From assembly GCF_000153725.1 (NCBI RefSeq), contig NZ_DS022276.1, positions 2,776,853-2,840,852 on the forward strand: a stretch of 64,000 nt of DNA, read 5' to 3'. Under the pieces are notes generated by a model. The model saw nothing but the letters and a program-made list of their open reading frames with translations, ran no database searches and was not told the DNA's origin. Position numbers and translations under genes: made by a program. The first letter of the stretch is position 1. Each line of letters opens with the position of its first letter. The stretch comes from Salipiger bermudensis HTCC2601 (GTDB lineage Bacteria > Pseudomonadota > Alphaproteobacteria > Rhodobacterales > Rhodobacteraceae). Shown here piece by piece: positions 16,813 through 25,008 of the stretch.

Positions 16813-17615
16813 GCGGTCTCCGGGGCCCAGGCGGCGGCCTTGGCGAAGAGGCGCTCGAAGTTCGCTTCGGTGGCGCGGGCGAAGTCGTCGTAAGACAGGC
16901 CGAAGGCCTCGGCGCCGACCCTGGCGGTGTGCACGGTGTAGCCGGGCTCGTTGCGCTTGCCGCGATAGGGCGGCGGCGCGAGATAGGGACTGTCGGTCTC
17001 CACGAGGATGCGCTCGAGCGGTGCGCTCGCGAAGATCTCGCGCAGCTCTTTCGACTTCGGAAATGCCGCGATGCCGGACATCGACAGGTAGAAGCCGCAA
17101 TCGAGCGCCGTTTTGGCGAGCTCCGGGGAAGAGGAGAAGCAATGCATCACGCAAGCATAGGGCCTGGCGCGGTAGGCCTCGGAGAGGATTTGCGCCATGT
17201 CATCGTCGGCGGCGCGCGCGTGGATGATCAGCGGCAGGCCGGTTTCCTGCGCCGCCTCGATATGAATGCGCAGCGAGGTTTTCTGAACCTCGGCGCTCTC
17301 GGCGGTGTAGTGATAGTCGAGACCGGTCTCGCCGATGCCGACGAATTTCGGGTGCTGCGACAGGGCGACCAGTTCGCCCACGGACGCCAGCGGCTCTTCG
17401 GCGGCGCTCATCGGGTGGGTGCCGGCGGCGTAGAACACCGGGTCGTTGGCCTCGGCGATGGCGCGCACCTGCGGCTCGTTGCGCAGGAGGGTGCAGATTG
17501 TCACCATGCGGTGCACGCCGGCGTCAACGGCGCGGGCGATGACGTCCGGGCGCTCGGCGTCGAAATCCGGGAAGTCGAGGTGACAGTGGCTGTCGGTGAT
17601 CAGGGGAGTGGTCAT
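16809..17615 (-). CDS. tatD: TatD-family metal-dependent deoxyribonuclease
   Basis: A 268-residue amidohydrolase-fold protein. The N-terminal metal motif ITDSHCHLDFPDFD, the GETGLDYHYT strand with a metal Glu, LPLIIHARAADDD and ILVETDSPYLAPPPYRGKRN are all TatD signatures. Homologues are 3'-5' DNA exonucleases or D-aminoacyl-tRNA deacylase-like enzymes. Of two adjacent ATGs, the one at 17615 is chosen because AAGGA lies 7 bases before it, while it is only one base from the ATG at 17621. Its stop overlaps the start of the metallo-hydrolase gene. The btu operon ends 108 bases upstream. Confidence 0.93.
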   Translation of the reverse strand: MTTPLITDSHCHLDFPDFDAERPDVIARAVDAGVHRMVTICTLLRNEPQVRAIAEANDPVFYAAGTHPMSAAEEPLASVGELVALSQHPKFVGIGETGLDYHYTAESAEVQKTSLRIHIEAAQETGLPLIIHARAADDDMAQILSEAYRARPYACVMHCFSSSPELAKTALDCGFYLSMSGIAAFPKSKELREIFASAPLERILVETDSPYLAPPPYRGKRNEPGYTVHTARVGAEAFGLSYDDFARATEANFERLFAKAAAWAPETA

Positions 17616-17723
17616 GGTCATGTCCTTTGCGCCGGTTGTGGGGGATGGCGCCGGCAGGGTCAAGCGGATGCGGCTGGCGTGCTGGCGCTGCGGGGCGGGG
17701 CGCTCACGCGGCGGGCAGGCGGC

Positions 17724-18473
17724 TCAGCCCAGCACGTCGAGCGCCTGTAGCAGCGGGCCGTCCGCGGTGTCCAGCATGTGGCCGCGCAGGTGGAAGACCT
17801 CGGCCAGCCGGGCCTCGCTCAGCACCTCGAGCGGCGGGCCGTCGGCGGCGATGCGGCCGCGATCGAGCAGGATGAGCCGGGTACAATGGCGCGCCGCCAG
17901 CGTCAGGTCGTGCAACGAGACGAGCACCGCGTGGCCCTCCTTTGCGAGGTCCTGAAAGACCCGCAGCGTGGCGATCTGCGCCGCCGGGTCGAGCCCGGCG
18001 ATGGGCTCGTCGGCCATCAGCAGCGGCGCCTCCTGCGCCAGGGCGCGGGCGATCAGCACGCGAGCCTGCTCGCCGCCCGAGAGCTCGGTGGCGCGGCGCT
18101 GTGCGAAGGCGGTGAGGCCCATGCGATCAAGGGCGCGCAGGACGGCTTCGGCGCGCAGGTCTCCGGCGCGGCTGTCATGCGGCAGGCGGCCAAGCGCCAC
18201 CAGCGTCTCGACGGTCACCGGCCAGGCGATCTCGCGCGCCTGCGGCAGCCATGCGGCGGCGCGGGCGCGCTCGCGGGCGGGCAGGTCGGTGAGCGAGGAG
18301 CGGCCCTCGTGCCTCATGAGGCCGAGGGCGGCGCGCATCAGGGTGGTCTTGCCGGCGCCGTTGGGGCCGATCAGCCCGACGCATTCACCGGGCGCGATCT
18401 GCAGGCTGACGCCGTCGACCACCGGGCAGGGGCCGCGCTTGACCGTCAGCGCCTCGAGCGACAGCAGGCTCAT
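17724..18473 (-). CDS. btuD: Cobalamin ABC transporter ATP-binding protein
   Basis: A 249-residue ABC ATPase. Walker A is GPNGAGKTT, the Q-loop region is WLPQAREIAWPVTVE, the signature is ELSGGEQARVLIARAL, Walker B is LLMADEPIAGLD and the switch His is in VSLHDLTLAARHC. Sequence alone fits any FecCD/BtuCD importer; the riboswitch upstream of the operon assigns it to cobalamin. Its ATG overlaps the stop of btuC (ATGA). Confidence 0.9.
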   Translation of the reverse strand: MSLLSLEALTVKRGPCPVVDGVSLQIAPGECVGLIGPNGAGKTTLMRAALGLMRHEGRSSLTDLPARERARAAAWLPQAREIAWPVTVETLVALGRLPHDSRAGDLRAEAVLRALDRMGLTAFAQRRATELSGGEQARVLIARALAQEAPLLMADEPIAGLDPAAQIATLRVFQDLAKEGHAVLVSLHDLTLAARHCTRLILLDRGRIAADGPPLEVLSEARLAEVFHLRGHMLDTADGPLLQALDVLG

Positions 18474-19447
18474 CCGCCCCTCCGTGTCTTGTAGATCAGG
18501 TGCAAAAACAGCGGAGCGCCGATCAGCGCCATGACCACGCCGAGCTTGAGGTCGCGCTCGGGCAGCACCAGCCGCACCGCGATGTCGGCGGCGAGCAGCA
18601 TCGCCGCGCCGCCGAGCGCCGAGGCCCAGAGCAGCCGGGAGGGCCGTGCGCCGCAGAGTGGGCGCAGCAGGTGCGGCACCACGAGGCCGACGAAGCCCAT
18701 CGCACCGGCCACTGCCGTCGCGGCGCCAACGGCGGCGGCGGTGCCGAAGAGCAGCTTCAGGCGCAGCGCCGTCATCGACACGCCAAGCGCCTGCGCCCCG
18801 TCCTCGCCCAGCGTCAGCGCGTCGAGCCCACGGCCCAGCGTCAGCAGCACCGCGGCCCCGATCGCCACCAACGGCGCAGCAAGGGCGAGGTGGTTGAGCG
18901 AGCGGTCGGCGACCGAGCCCATCATCCAGAACACGATCTCGAAGGTGGCATAGGGGTTCGACGAGAGGTTCAGCGCCAGCGACGTCAGCGCGCCCGCCAG
19001 CGCCGAGACCGCGATGCCTGCGAGGATCAGCGTCAGCGAGCCGCCGCGCGGGCCGGCGAGCAGCAGGATCAGCGCCACCGCGGCAAGCGCGAAGAGCAGC
19101 GCCATCAGCGGCAGGGCGAGCGCGAAGGCCGCCGACAGGCCAGTCTGCAGCGCGAGCACCGCGCCGAGCGCCGCGGAACCCGAGACGCCGATCAGCCCCG
19201 GTTCGGCCAGCGGATTGCGCAGGTAGCCCTGCATCGCGGCGCCCGAGAGCCCGAGAGCGGCACCCACCAGCGCGGCGAGTGCGGTGCGCGGCAGGCGGAT
19301 CTCCTGCATCACCATGACATGCAGCGGATCGCCATTGCCCAGAACGCCGCCGAGCACGGCGGAGAGCGGCAGCGGCGCATATCCCAGCGACAGCGAGGCG
19401 AGCAGCAGAGCCAGCACGAGGGTCGAGAGCGCGAGGGCCAGTTTCAT
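18470..19447 (-). CDS. btuC: Cobalamin ABC transporter permease
   Basis: A 325-residue FecCD-family permease with about ten membrane helices. Conserved segments: RLPRTALAALVGAALGLSGA, MQGYLRNPLAEPGLIGVSGS, and FVGLVVPHLLRPLCGARPSRLL, the helix that couples to the ATPase. It overlaps the binding-protein gene upstream by four bases and btuD downstream by four, so the three are translated as a unit. Confidence 0.92.
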   Translation of the reverse strand: MKLALALSTLVLALLLASLSLGYAPLPLSAVLGGVLGNGDPLHVMVMQEIRLPRTALAALVGAALGLSGAAMQGYLRNPLAEPGLIGVSGSAALGAVLALQTGLSAAFALALPLMALLFALAAVALILLLAGPRGGSLTLILAGIAVSALAGALTSLALNLSSNPYATFEIVFWMMGSVADRSLNHLALAAPLVAIGAAVLLTLGRGLDALTLGEDGAQALGVSMTALRLKLLFGTAAAVGAATAVAGAMGFVGLVVPHLLRPLCGARPSRLLWASALGGAAMLLAADIAVRLVLPERDLKLGVVMALIGAPLFLHLIYKTRRGG

Positions 19448-20280
19448 CGGGTGGCCTCCCAGTCGCGGCGCAGGTTGCGCATCGCTTCGACCGCATCAAG
19501 AACAAAGGGCGTGCCACAGATCCAGTTCTGCCCGTCGGGGATCTCGTGCAGGGTGCCGGTGGACCGCAGTACCGGGTGCTGCAGCAGCGCTGTGGCCTGC
19601 GCCGGGCTGTCATAGGGCTGGCCCACGAGGATCATGTCGGGCTGCGCGAGCACCAGTTCCTCGAGCGGCAGCCGGCCGCCATAGGGCAGGCCGCGCGACT
19701 CGGAGATGTTCGCCATCCCGGCAGCGGCAAGGATCTCGCCGGTGAGCGACTGGACCCCGGCGGTCTCGTTGAAGGGCAGGTAGTAGGCCACGACCGGGCG
19801 TGTCTCGGGGGCATCGCTCAGCTCGGCGAGGCGGGCGTCGAAGTTTGAGAGCAGGGCGTCGGCCTCGGTCTCGCGCCCGAGCAGGGTGCCCATGCGCAGG
19901 ATGTTGTCGCGCACATCCTCGAGGGAGTTGGCCGGGTTGAAACGTTCGACGCGGTAGCCGAGCTGGTCGAGCATGTCGGTGGCGGCGCGGGCGGTGAAGT
20001 TGCCGGCGAGAACGAGATCGGGCTCGAGCAGGGCGATCTCCTCGGCATGGGCGTGATTGGCGGGCAGGGCACCGGCCTCGCGCGCCATCGCCGAACTGCG
20101 CGGGTCATGCGCGAGCGGCGAGACCGAGATCAGCTGGCCGGGCGCCGCGAGCAGCAACGCGAGCTGGTCGGTGCAGACGTTGAGAGAGACGACGCGGGCC
20201 GGGCCCGCGTCGTCGGCCGCCGCCGCGCCTGCCATGAGGAGCAGGGCGGCGGCGAGCGTGGTGGGCCTAGAAGCGCGCAC
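19444..20280 (-). CDS. btuF: Periplasmic cobalamin-binding protein
   Basis: A 278-residue helical-backbone class III binding protein. A signal peptide (LAAALLLMAGAAAADD) precedes RVVSLNVCTDQLALLLA, typical of BtuF/FhuD/HemT. The conserved lobes contain EIALLEPDLVLAGN, LLGRETEADAL, LPYGGRLPLEELVLAQPDMI and a C-terminal Trp-Asp helix. Start chosen at GTG 20280, which overlaps the btuB end by 14 bases; longer versions would run deep inside btuB and displace the signal peptide. Confidence 0.88.
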   Translation of the reverse strand: MRASRPTTLAAALLLMAGAAAADDAGPARVVSLNVCTDQLALLLAAPGQLISVSPLAHDPRSSAMAREAGALPANHAHAEEIALLEPDLVLAGNFTARAATDMLDQLGYRVERFNPANSLEDVRDNILRMGTLLGRETEADALLSNFDARLAELSDAPETRPVVAYYLPFNETAGVQSLTGEILAAAGMANISESRGLPYGGRLPLEELVLAQPDMILVGQPYDSPAQATALLQHPVLRSTGTLHEIPDGQNWICGTPFVLDAVEAMRNLRRDWEATR

Positions 20281-22129
20281 GGATCCCCGCGTAGTAGGCG
20301 CGGCCCGTGGTCTGGTAGTCCGGCACGATCTGGTAATCCTCGTCAAAGAGGTTCTCGATGCGGACGTAGCCCTCGAAGCCGTTGCCGAAATCGTAGCTCG
20401 CCTGCGCGTTGACCACAGTGTGATCGTCGCTTTCGTCCTGAACCGTCACGCCCCAGGTTTCGGCATAGTCGGCCTTGTGCACAACGCTGAGGCCTGCGCG
20501 CAGCTGGTCGGTGATGTCGGCATCGAGGCGCATGGCGAGATCGTAGCGCGGCACGCGTGCCAGCGGATCATCGTCGTCGTCGCGCGCATCGGTGTAGGTG
20601 TAGCTGCCCGAGAGCGTGAAGCGGTCGCCGAGCGGCACGCTCCCGGCAAGCTCGAGGCCCTTCGACACGGAGGTGCCGGAGACCTGGGCGTAGCCTGTCC
20701 CCTCGTATTGGATCAGGTCGTCGATCTCGGTGTAGAACCAGGTCGCGCCCAGCGTGGCGCCATTTGCAAAGGCATAGTCCGCGCCGATCTCGCCACCGCG
20801 GCTGGTTTCCGGCTCGAGGCCGTCATTGCCGTAGGACGGGCTGTAGAGCTCGTAGAGCGACGGGGCACGATAGCCCTTGGCGAGGGCGCCGCGCAGCGTC
20901 AGCGCCTCGGTGGCACGCCAGGACACGGTCGCGCGACCGCTCCATTCGCCGCCGAACTCGGAATGATCGTCGTGGCGCACGGTGACCACGGCATCGACAT
21001 CCGGCGTGAAGGCCCAGGCAAGCTCGGCATAGGCGCCGGTGTTGTCGATCGACTCGCTGTTTTCCGCGGTGCCGACGCGCGAGAAGAAGGCATCATAGAC
21101 CGGAGCGCTGAAATCGGCCTCTTCGAGGCTGTGATCGGCGCCGAAGCTCAGGCTGCGGCCGGCGGCGAATTCCCATGTGCCGCTATAAGTCCACTTGTCG
21201 CGGGTCGAGCCGAAGCTGTCACTCCAGCCGGCGGCGTCGGTGTCACGGTCGATCTGGTAGCGCGAGTAGGCTAGCTCGTGCGCCACGGCACCGGTCTGCA
21301 GCTGGGCATAGGCGCGCAGGCCATAGCTCTCGGTGTCGGTCGTGCCACTCTCGGGGGCGGTCCAGTCGTTGGAGTCGTAGTCGCCCTCGGCGTCGAAGCG
21401 GAAGCCCGAAAGGCCGACGCGCAGATCCGGTGTCGCCTGGAAATAGCTGTCGAAGGCCAGCTGGGTCGCCGCAAAACCATCATCCTCGTCGTAGTCGTCG
21501 GCCTCGACCGCCGAGAACCCGTCGGTCACGAAGCGCGTCGCGCTGAACGCGACACCGGCACGCTCGGTCGCGGCGCCGTAGCTCAGGGCCGCGCTCTTGG
21601 TGTTGTAGGTGCCGGCCTCGGCGCCCACCTTCGTGGTCTGGCCGGGCTCTTCCGGCGCACGGGCGAGGTCGATCGCGACGATCCCCGCGACCGCATCTGC
21701 ACCGTAGAGCGCCGACTGAGCACCTTTGAGCACCTCGACGCGGCTCACGCCGCCGGGAAGGATGTTGCCGAAGTTGAAGCTGCTCTGCGTCGACGAACTG
21801 TCGGTCACTTCGATGCCGTTGATATAGACCGGCGCATAATAGGAGGGCAGGCCGCGGATGCTGACCGCGCTGCTGGTGCCGGGGCCGCCATTGGTTACGA
21901 CGTTGACGCCGGGCAGCGTGTCGAGCGTATCGGCCAGCGTGGTCTCGGGGCTGTCGTCCAGATCGCGCTCGGTGAGGACCGACACCGAGGTGCCGGTGCG
22001 GCCGAGCTCGAACGGCGTGCTGTTGGCATAGAGCGTCAGCGTCGGGAGTTGGTAATACTCGGCATCCTGCGCGAGCAGGGGCGTGGTGCTCAGAGCGAGC
22101 ACCGAGGCGGAGGTGAGGACATGCTTCAT
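20267..22129 (-). CDS. btuB: TonB-dependent outer-membrane cobalamin receptor
   Basis: A 620-residue TonB-dependent receptor, about the size of BtuB. A signal peptide ends at LLAQ; a TonB-box-like segment LPTLTLYANS follows. The plug domain contains LADTLDTLPGVNVVTNGG, SIRGLPSYYAPVYINGIEV and GGVSRVEVLKGAQSALYGADAVAGIV, and the 22-strand barrel ends in RAYYAGIRARF with a terminal Phe, the signal for barrel insertion. Acidic loops (DDYDEDDG, DARDDDDD) could bind Ca as in BtuB. It is directly downstream of a cobalamin riboswitch. Confidence 0.94.
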   Translation of the reverse strand: MKHVLTSASVLALSTTPLLAQDAEYYQLPTLTLYANSTPFELGRTGTSVSVLTERDLDDSPETTLADTLDTLPGVNVVTNGGPGTSSAVSIRGLPSYYAPVYINGIEVTDSSSTQSSFNFGNILPGGVSRVEVLKGAQSALYGADAVAGIVAIDLARAPEEPGQTTKVGAEAGTYNTKSAALSYGAATERAGVAFSATRFVTDGFSAVEADDYDEDDGFAATQLAFDSYFQATPDLRVGLSGFRFDAEGDYDSNDWTAPESGTTDTESYGLRAYAQLQTGAVAHELAYSRYQIDRDTDAAGWSDSFGSTRDKWTYSGTWEFAAGRSLSFGADHSLEEADFSAPVYDAFFSRVGTAENSESIDNTGAYAELAWAFTPDVDAVVTVRHDDHSEFGGEWSGRATVSWRATEALTLRGALAKGYRAPSLYELYSPSYGNDGLEPETSRGGEIGADYAFANGATLGATWFYTEIDDLIQYEGTGYAQVSGTSVSKGLELAGSVPLGDRFTLSGSYTYTDARDDDDDPLARVPRYDLAMRLDADITDQLRAGLSVVHKADYAETWGVTVQDESDDHTVVNAQASYDFGNGFEGYVRIENLFDEDYQIVPDYQTTGRAYYAGIRARF

Positions 22130-22289
22130 CCCTGTCCATCCTTTCCATGTCGGCCCTTCAGGCAGAAGGGCGGCTGTCGTGGTGTTCGCGGAAAGAGAGG
22201 ACGGAGTCCGGATCCCGTGAACGGTGCGGATGTCACCACGAACGGAAAGACCGTACCCCGAAGCGCAGCCCCGCGCATGGGGAGGGTGA

Positions 22290-22455
22290 TCACCTTGGCA
22301 GGTCTCCTGACTTGCGGGTCATCGCGCGACGCGGGCCTTCCCGGGCGTTTCGCCCAGTGGCATATGCCGGTCGCACTCACCGCTCACAGTTGCGGGGGCA
22401 GTCGCGGGTTTGCACCGCGTTCCCTATTCTCCGGACAAGGCCCGGAACCGAGGCC
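22290..22455 (-). promoter_or_regulatory. Cobalamin (B12) riboswitch controlling the btu operon
   Basis: On the minus strand the transcript contains the conserved aptamer core GGTGCAAACC...CTGCCCCCGCAACTGTGAGC, a B12-box-like GCCACTGG about 30 bases further, and the 3' segment GATGACCCGCAAGTCAGGAG ending in ACCTGCC. These are the invariant blocks of the AdoCbl riboswitch. About 160 bases separate it from the btuB start and would hold the expression platform. Boundaries are approximate. Confidence 0.93.
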
Positions 22456-22826
22456 CGCTCCGCTTAATGCGGCGCGTCGCACCACACAAGTGCTTCCTTG
22501 GTGCCAGCCGCCGGGCGCGTGGATTCGGGGCCGCATGGGAATGGATGGCACCGCGCATGGGATTGCATGGAACTGATTTGGGAAATACTGCCCCCGCGTG
22601 GGTCAGAGCGCGCATCACGGCCGGATTTTCAGGTGATTCATCGGGTCTGGTGCGCCCGAATCCGGGTTGATCTCAGGAGGCCTAAATTCGTGTGTTTCGC
22701 AAGAAAACATTTTTGGGATTTTGCGGCCCGTGACATCCTCACGACAGCGTGACTATATGTAGTTGCGTGCAGGTTCCCGCTTACCACATGTTTGTGAGAT
22801 TTTGTCGAATGGGCCTCTACATGTTG

Positions 22827-22849
22827 TTTTCCACAGGGGGTGTGGACAA
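22827..22849. promoter_or_regulatory. Inverted pair of DnaA-box-like sites upstream of mraZ
   Basis: TTTTCCACA (22827-22835) and TGTGGACAA (22841-22849) are each one mismatch from the consensus TTATCCACA and its complement, facing each other across 5 bases. Weak evidence; binding untested. Confidence 0.35.
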
Positions 22850-22865
22850 GAACTTGTGCTTTCTC

Positions 22866-22900
22866 CCGAAATTCCCCGTTGCCTCCCATGAATTCCCATG
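22866..22900 (-). promoter_or_regulatory. Putative MraZ operator (four half-sites at 10-bp phasing)
   Basis: Read on the minus strand there are TGGGA (22896-22900), TGGGA (22886-22890), CGGGG (22876-22880) and CGGGA (22866-22870), each exactly 10 bases apart. MraZ of E. coli binds direct TGGGN repeats with 5-base spacers upstream of mraZ; this array has the same unit and phasing. It lies about 260 bases upstream of mraZ, at the likely promoter of the leader. Confidence 0.6.
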
Positions 22901-22914
22901 ACATACCTTTAACC

Positions 22915-23136
22915 ACGATGAGGGACGGGACAGAGGGCAAAAAACAAAGCCCCGGCAAACACCCACAATAATAAAAGAGCAGGTTCATACAGGCACCCGC
23001 CCTCATCGAAACACAGAGATCCGGCGCGCGAGCGAGCAGACATCCCCCCCAGGTGGCGCGCGCAGCTGGACCAGCCCGCACAGCGGGTCAAGGCGGCGGG
23101 TTGATCGGTGGCAGCAGATCAACCCGCCGTATTTCG
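22915..23136 (+). ncRNA. upsM: UpsM-like small RNA / mraZ 5' leader
   Basis: The roughly 220 bases between the putative operator/promoter and mraZ contain no gene and end in a strong hairpin followed by TATTTCGTTT. In Rhodobacter sphaeroides the sRNA UpsM (about 206 nt) is the 5' leader of mraZ released by partial termination at a Rho-independent terminator. Position, length and terminator agree here; primary sequence conservation was not checked. The 5' end is a guess. Confidence 0.6.
23094..23136 (+). terminator. Terminator hairpin in the mraZ leader
   Basis: Perfect 13-bp stem CGGCGGGTTGATC / GATCAACCCGCCG, 10-base loop, followed by TATTTCGTTT, ending 25 bases before the mraZ start. It must be read through for dcw expression, so it is an attenuation point. 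Confidence 0.85.
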
Positions 23137-23160
23137 TTTCAAGGGGCGTGAGTAGGGACA

Positions 23161-23670
23161 GTGGGCCGCAGGCTGAGGTTCAGAGGCGAAAGTCGGCACA
23201 AGGTCGACAGCAAGGGCAGGGTGTCCATCCCGGCCTCTTTTCGCCGTGTGCTTGAAGCCGGTGATCCCGACTGGACCGAAGGTCTGAGCCCCAATTTCGT
23301 GATCGTCTACGGCGACCAGCGCCGCAAGTATCTCGAATGCTTCACCATCCAGGAAATCGAGGCCATCGAGGACCGCATCAGCAACATGAAGCGTGGCTCG
23401 CGCAAGCGGCGCCTGCTCGAGCGGCTGATCTCGGGCCAGTCGGTCACGTCGAGCGTTGACGACACCGGTCGGATCGTGATTCCTGTCAAGCTGCGCGACA
23501 AGATCGCGCTCGAGAACGAAGCGCAGTTCATCGGCACCGTCGACACCTTCCAGATCTGGGAGCCCGCGGCCTACGAGGCCGATCTCGAGGAGACCGAGGA
23601 CGAACTGGCCGATTTTGACGGCGACCCGCTGGAACTGCTCGATGAAGACGATGAGGACGAGGAGATCTGA
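23161..23670 (+). CDS. mraZ: Transcriptional regulator MraZ
   Basis: A 169-residue protein with two AbrB-like SpoVT/MraZ repeats: [20 protein letters not shown] and [20 protein letters not shown]. MraZ forms ring oligomers and binds repeats upstream of the dcw operon, repressing it. The C-terminus is an acidic tail (DEDDEDEEI), longer than in E. coli MraZ and common in this bacterial family. GTG at 23161 gives the expected start GRRLRFRG with GTAGGGA just upstream. First gene of the dcw cluster; rsmH begins after one base. Confidence 0.95.
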   Translation: MGRRLRFRGESRHKVDSKGRVSIPASFRRVLEAGDPDWTEGLSPNFVIVYGDQRRKYLECFTIQEIEAIEDRISNMKRGSRKRRLLERLISGQSVTSSVDDTGRIVIPVKLRDKIALENEAQFIGTVDTFQIWEPAAYEADLEETEDELADFDGDPLELLDEDDEDEEI

Positions 23671-23671
23671 G

Positions 23672-24664
23672 ATGGCACCTGCGGCGGATCAAGATAACGG
23701 CGCGCCGCATGTCCCGGTTCTCCTGCGGCCGCTTCTGAAGGCCGTGGCGCCGGTCAGCGGCACCTGGGTCGACGGCACCTTCGGGGCAGGGGGCTACGCC
23801 CGCGGTCTGCTCGAGGCCGGGGCCGACAAGGTGATCGGCATCGACCGCGATCCGCTGGCACACCAGATGGCGCAGGCCTGGATCGGCGACTATGGCGACC
23901 GGCTCGAGCTGGTCGAGGGCAATTTCGCCGACATGGACAAGGTTATCAGCGGCGCCGACGGGGTGGTGCTGGACCTTGGTGTGTCGTCGATGCAGCTCGA
24001 TATCGCCGAACGCGGGTTCTCGTTCATGAAGGACGGTCCGCTCGACATGCGCATGGAGCAGTCGGGCGAGAGCGCCGCCGATCTGGTCAAGCGGCTCGAC
24101 GAGACGGCGCTGGCCGACGTTCTCTATACCTATGGCGAAGAGCGCGCCTCGCGCCGCATCGCGCGGGCCATCGTGAAGGCCCGCGACCAGGAGCCGATCG
24201 AGACCACGGCGCGGCTGTCTTCGATCGTCGAGGCCTGCCTGCCGCGTCCGAAGCCCGGCCAGTCGCATCCGGCCACCCGCAGTTTCCAGGCGCTGCGCAT
24301 CGCGGTGAACGACGAGTATGGCGCGCTCTGGCGCGGGCTGATGGCGGCCGAGCGGGCGCTGAAGCCCGGCGGCTGGCTCTGCGTCGTCACCTTCCATTCC
24401 GTCGAGGACCGCATGGTCAAGCGCTTCTTCCAGGCGCGCACCGGCCGCCTCGACACCGTCAGCCGCCACGCCCCGGTCACCGAGACCGAGGCGCCGCGCT
24501 TCGAGCTCCTCACCCGCAAGGCCGTCGGCCCTGATGACGAGGAACTCGCCGCCAATCCGCGCGCCCGCTCGGCCCGGCTGCGGATCGGAAAACGCACCGA
24601 CGCCGCGCCCGGCGAGATCGGCGCGGACAAGCTCAACATGCCTCAGCTCAAGGGGAAACGCTGA
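23672..24664 (+). CDS. rsmH: 16S rRNA (cytosine(1402)-N4)-methyltransferase
   Basis: A 330-residue class I SAM-dependent methyltransferase (MraW) that methylates N4 of C1402 in the ribosomal P site. Motifs: [16 protein letters not shown]-binding [51 protein letters not shown] and [20 protein letters not shown] at 23672 lies one base after the mraZ stop; its stop overlaps the ftsL start by one base. Confidence 0.97.
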   Translation: MAPAADQDNGAPHVPVLLRPLLKAVAPVSGTWVDGTFGAGGYARGLLEAGADKVIGIDRDPLAHQMAQAWIGDYGDRLELVEGNFADMDKVISGADGVVLDLGVSSMQLDIAERGFSFMKDGPLDMRMEQSGESAADLVKRLDETALADVLYTYGEERASRRIARAIVKARDQEPIETTARLSSIVEACLPRPKPGQSHPATRSFQALRIAVNDEYGALWRGLMAAERALKPGGWLCVVTFHSVEDRMVKRFFQARTGRLDTVSRHAPVTETEAPRFELLTRKAVGPDDEELAANPRARSARLRIGKRTDAAPGEIGADKLNMPQLKGKR

Positions 24665-25008
24665 TGCGGACGCTGCTCTACGTGACCACGTTCCTCGGCC
24701 TGATCGGCCTCGCCTTCTGGGCCTATCGCGAGAATTACGAGACCAAGGCGGCGCTCGACAATGTCGAGCGCCTGCACCGTGACATTGCCGACGCGCGCGC
24801 GAGGCTGGCGATCCTCAAGGCGGAATGGGCCTATCTCAACCGCCCCGACCGGCTGCGGGATCTGGCCGAGATCAACTTCCCCCGGCTCGAGTTGCTGCCG
24901 ATGCGGCCCGACCAGTTCGGTCGCGTCGATCAGGTCTCCTACCCGGTGACCCAGCCGCTGGTGGTGATGGAGCCGATCGACGTCTCGAGCGCGGGGGCAA
25001 CGCAATGA
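24664..25008 (+). CDS. ftsL: Cell division protein FtsL
   Basis: A 114-residue bitopic membrane protein. One N-terminal membrane helix (LLYVTTFLGLIGLAFWAY) is followed by a periplasmic coiled coil (ALDNVERLHRDIADARARLAILKAEW) and the conserved YLNRPDRLRDLA motif. Together with FtsB and FtsQ it activates FtsWI. Identified by domain layout and position between rsmH and ftsI, since FtsL sequences diverge strongly. ATGA overlap with ftsI. Confidence 0.92.
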   Translation: MRTLLYVTTFLGLIGLAFWAYRENYETKAALDNVERLHRDIADARARLAILKAEWAYLNRPDRLRDLAEINFPRLELLPMRPDQFGRVDQVSYPVTQPLVVMEPIDVSSAGATQ

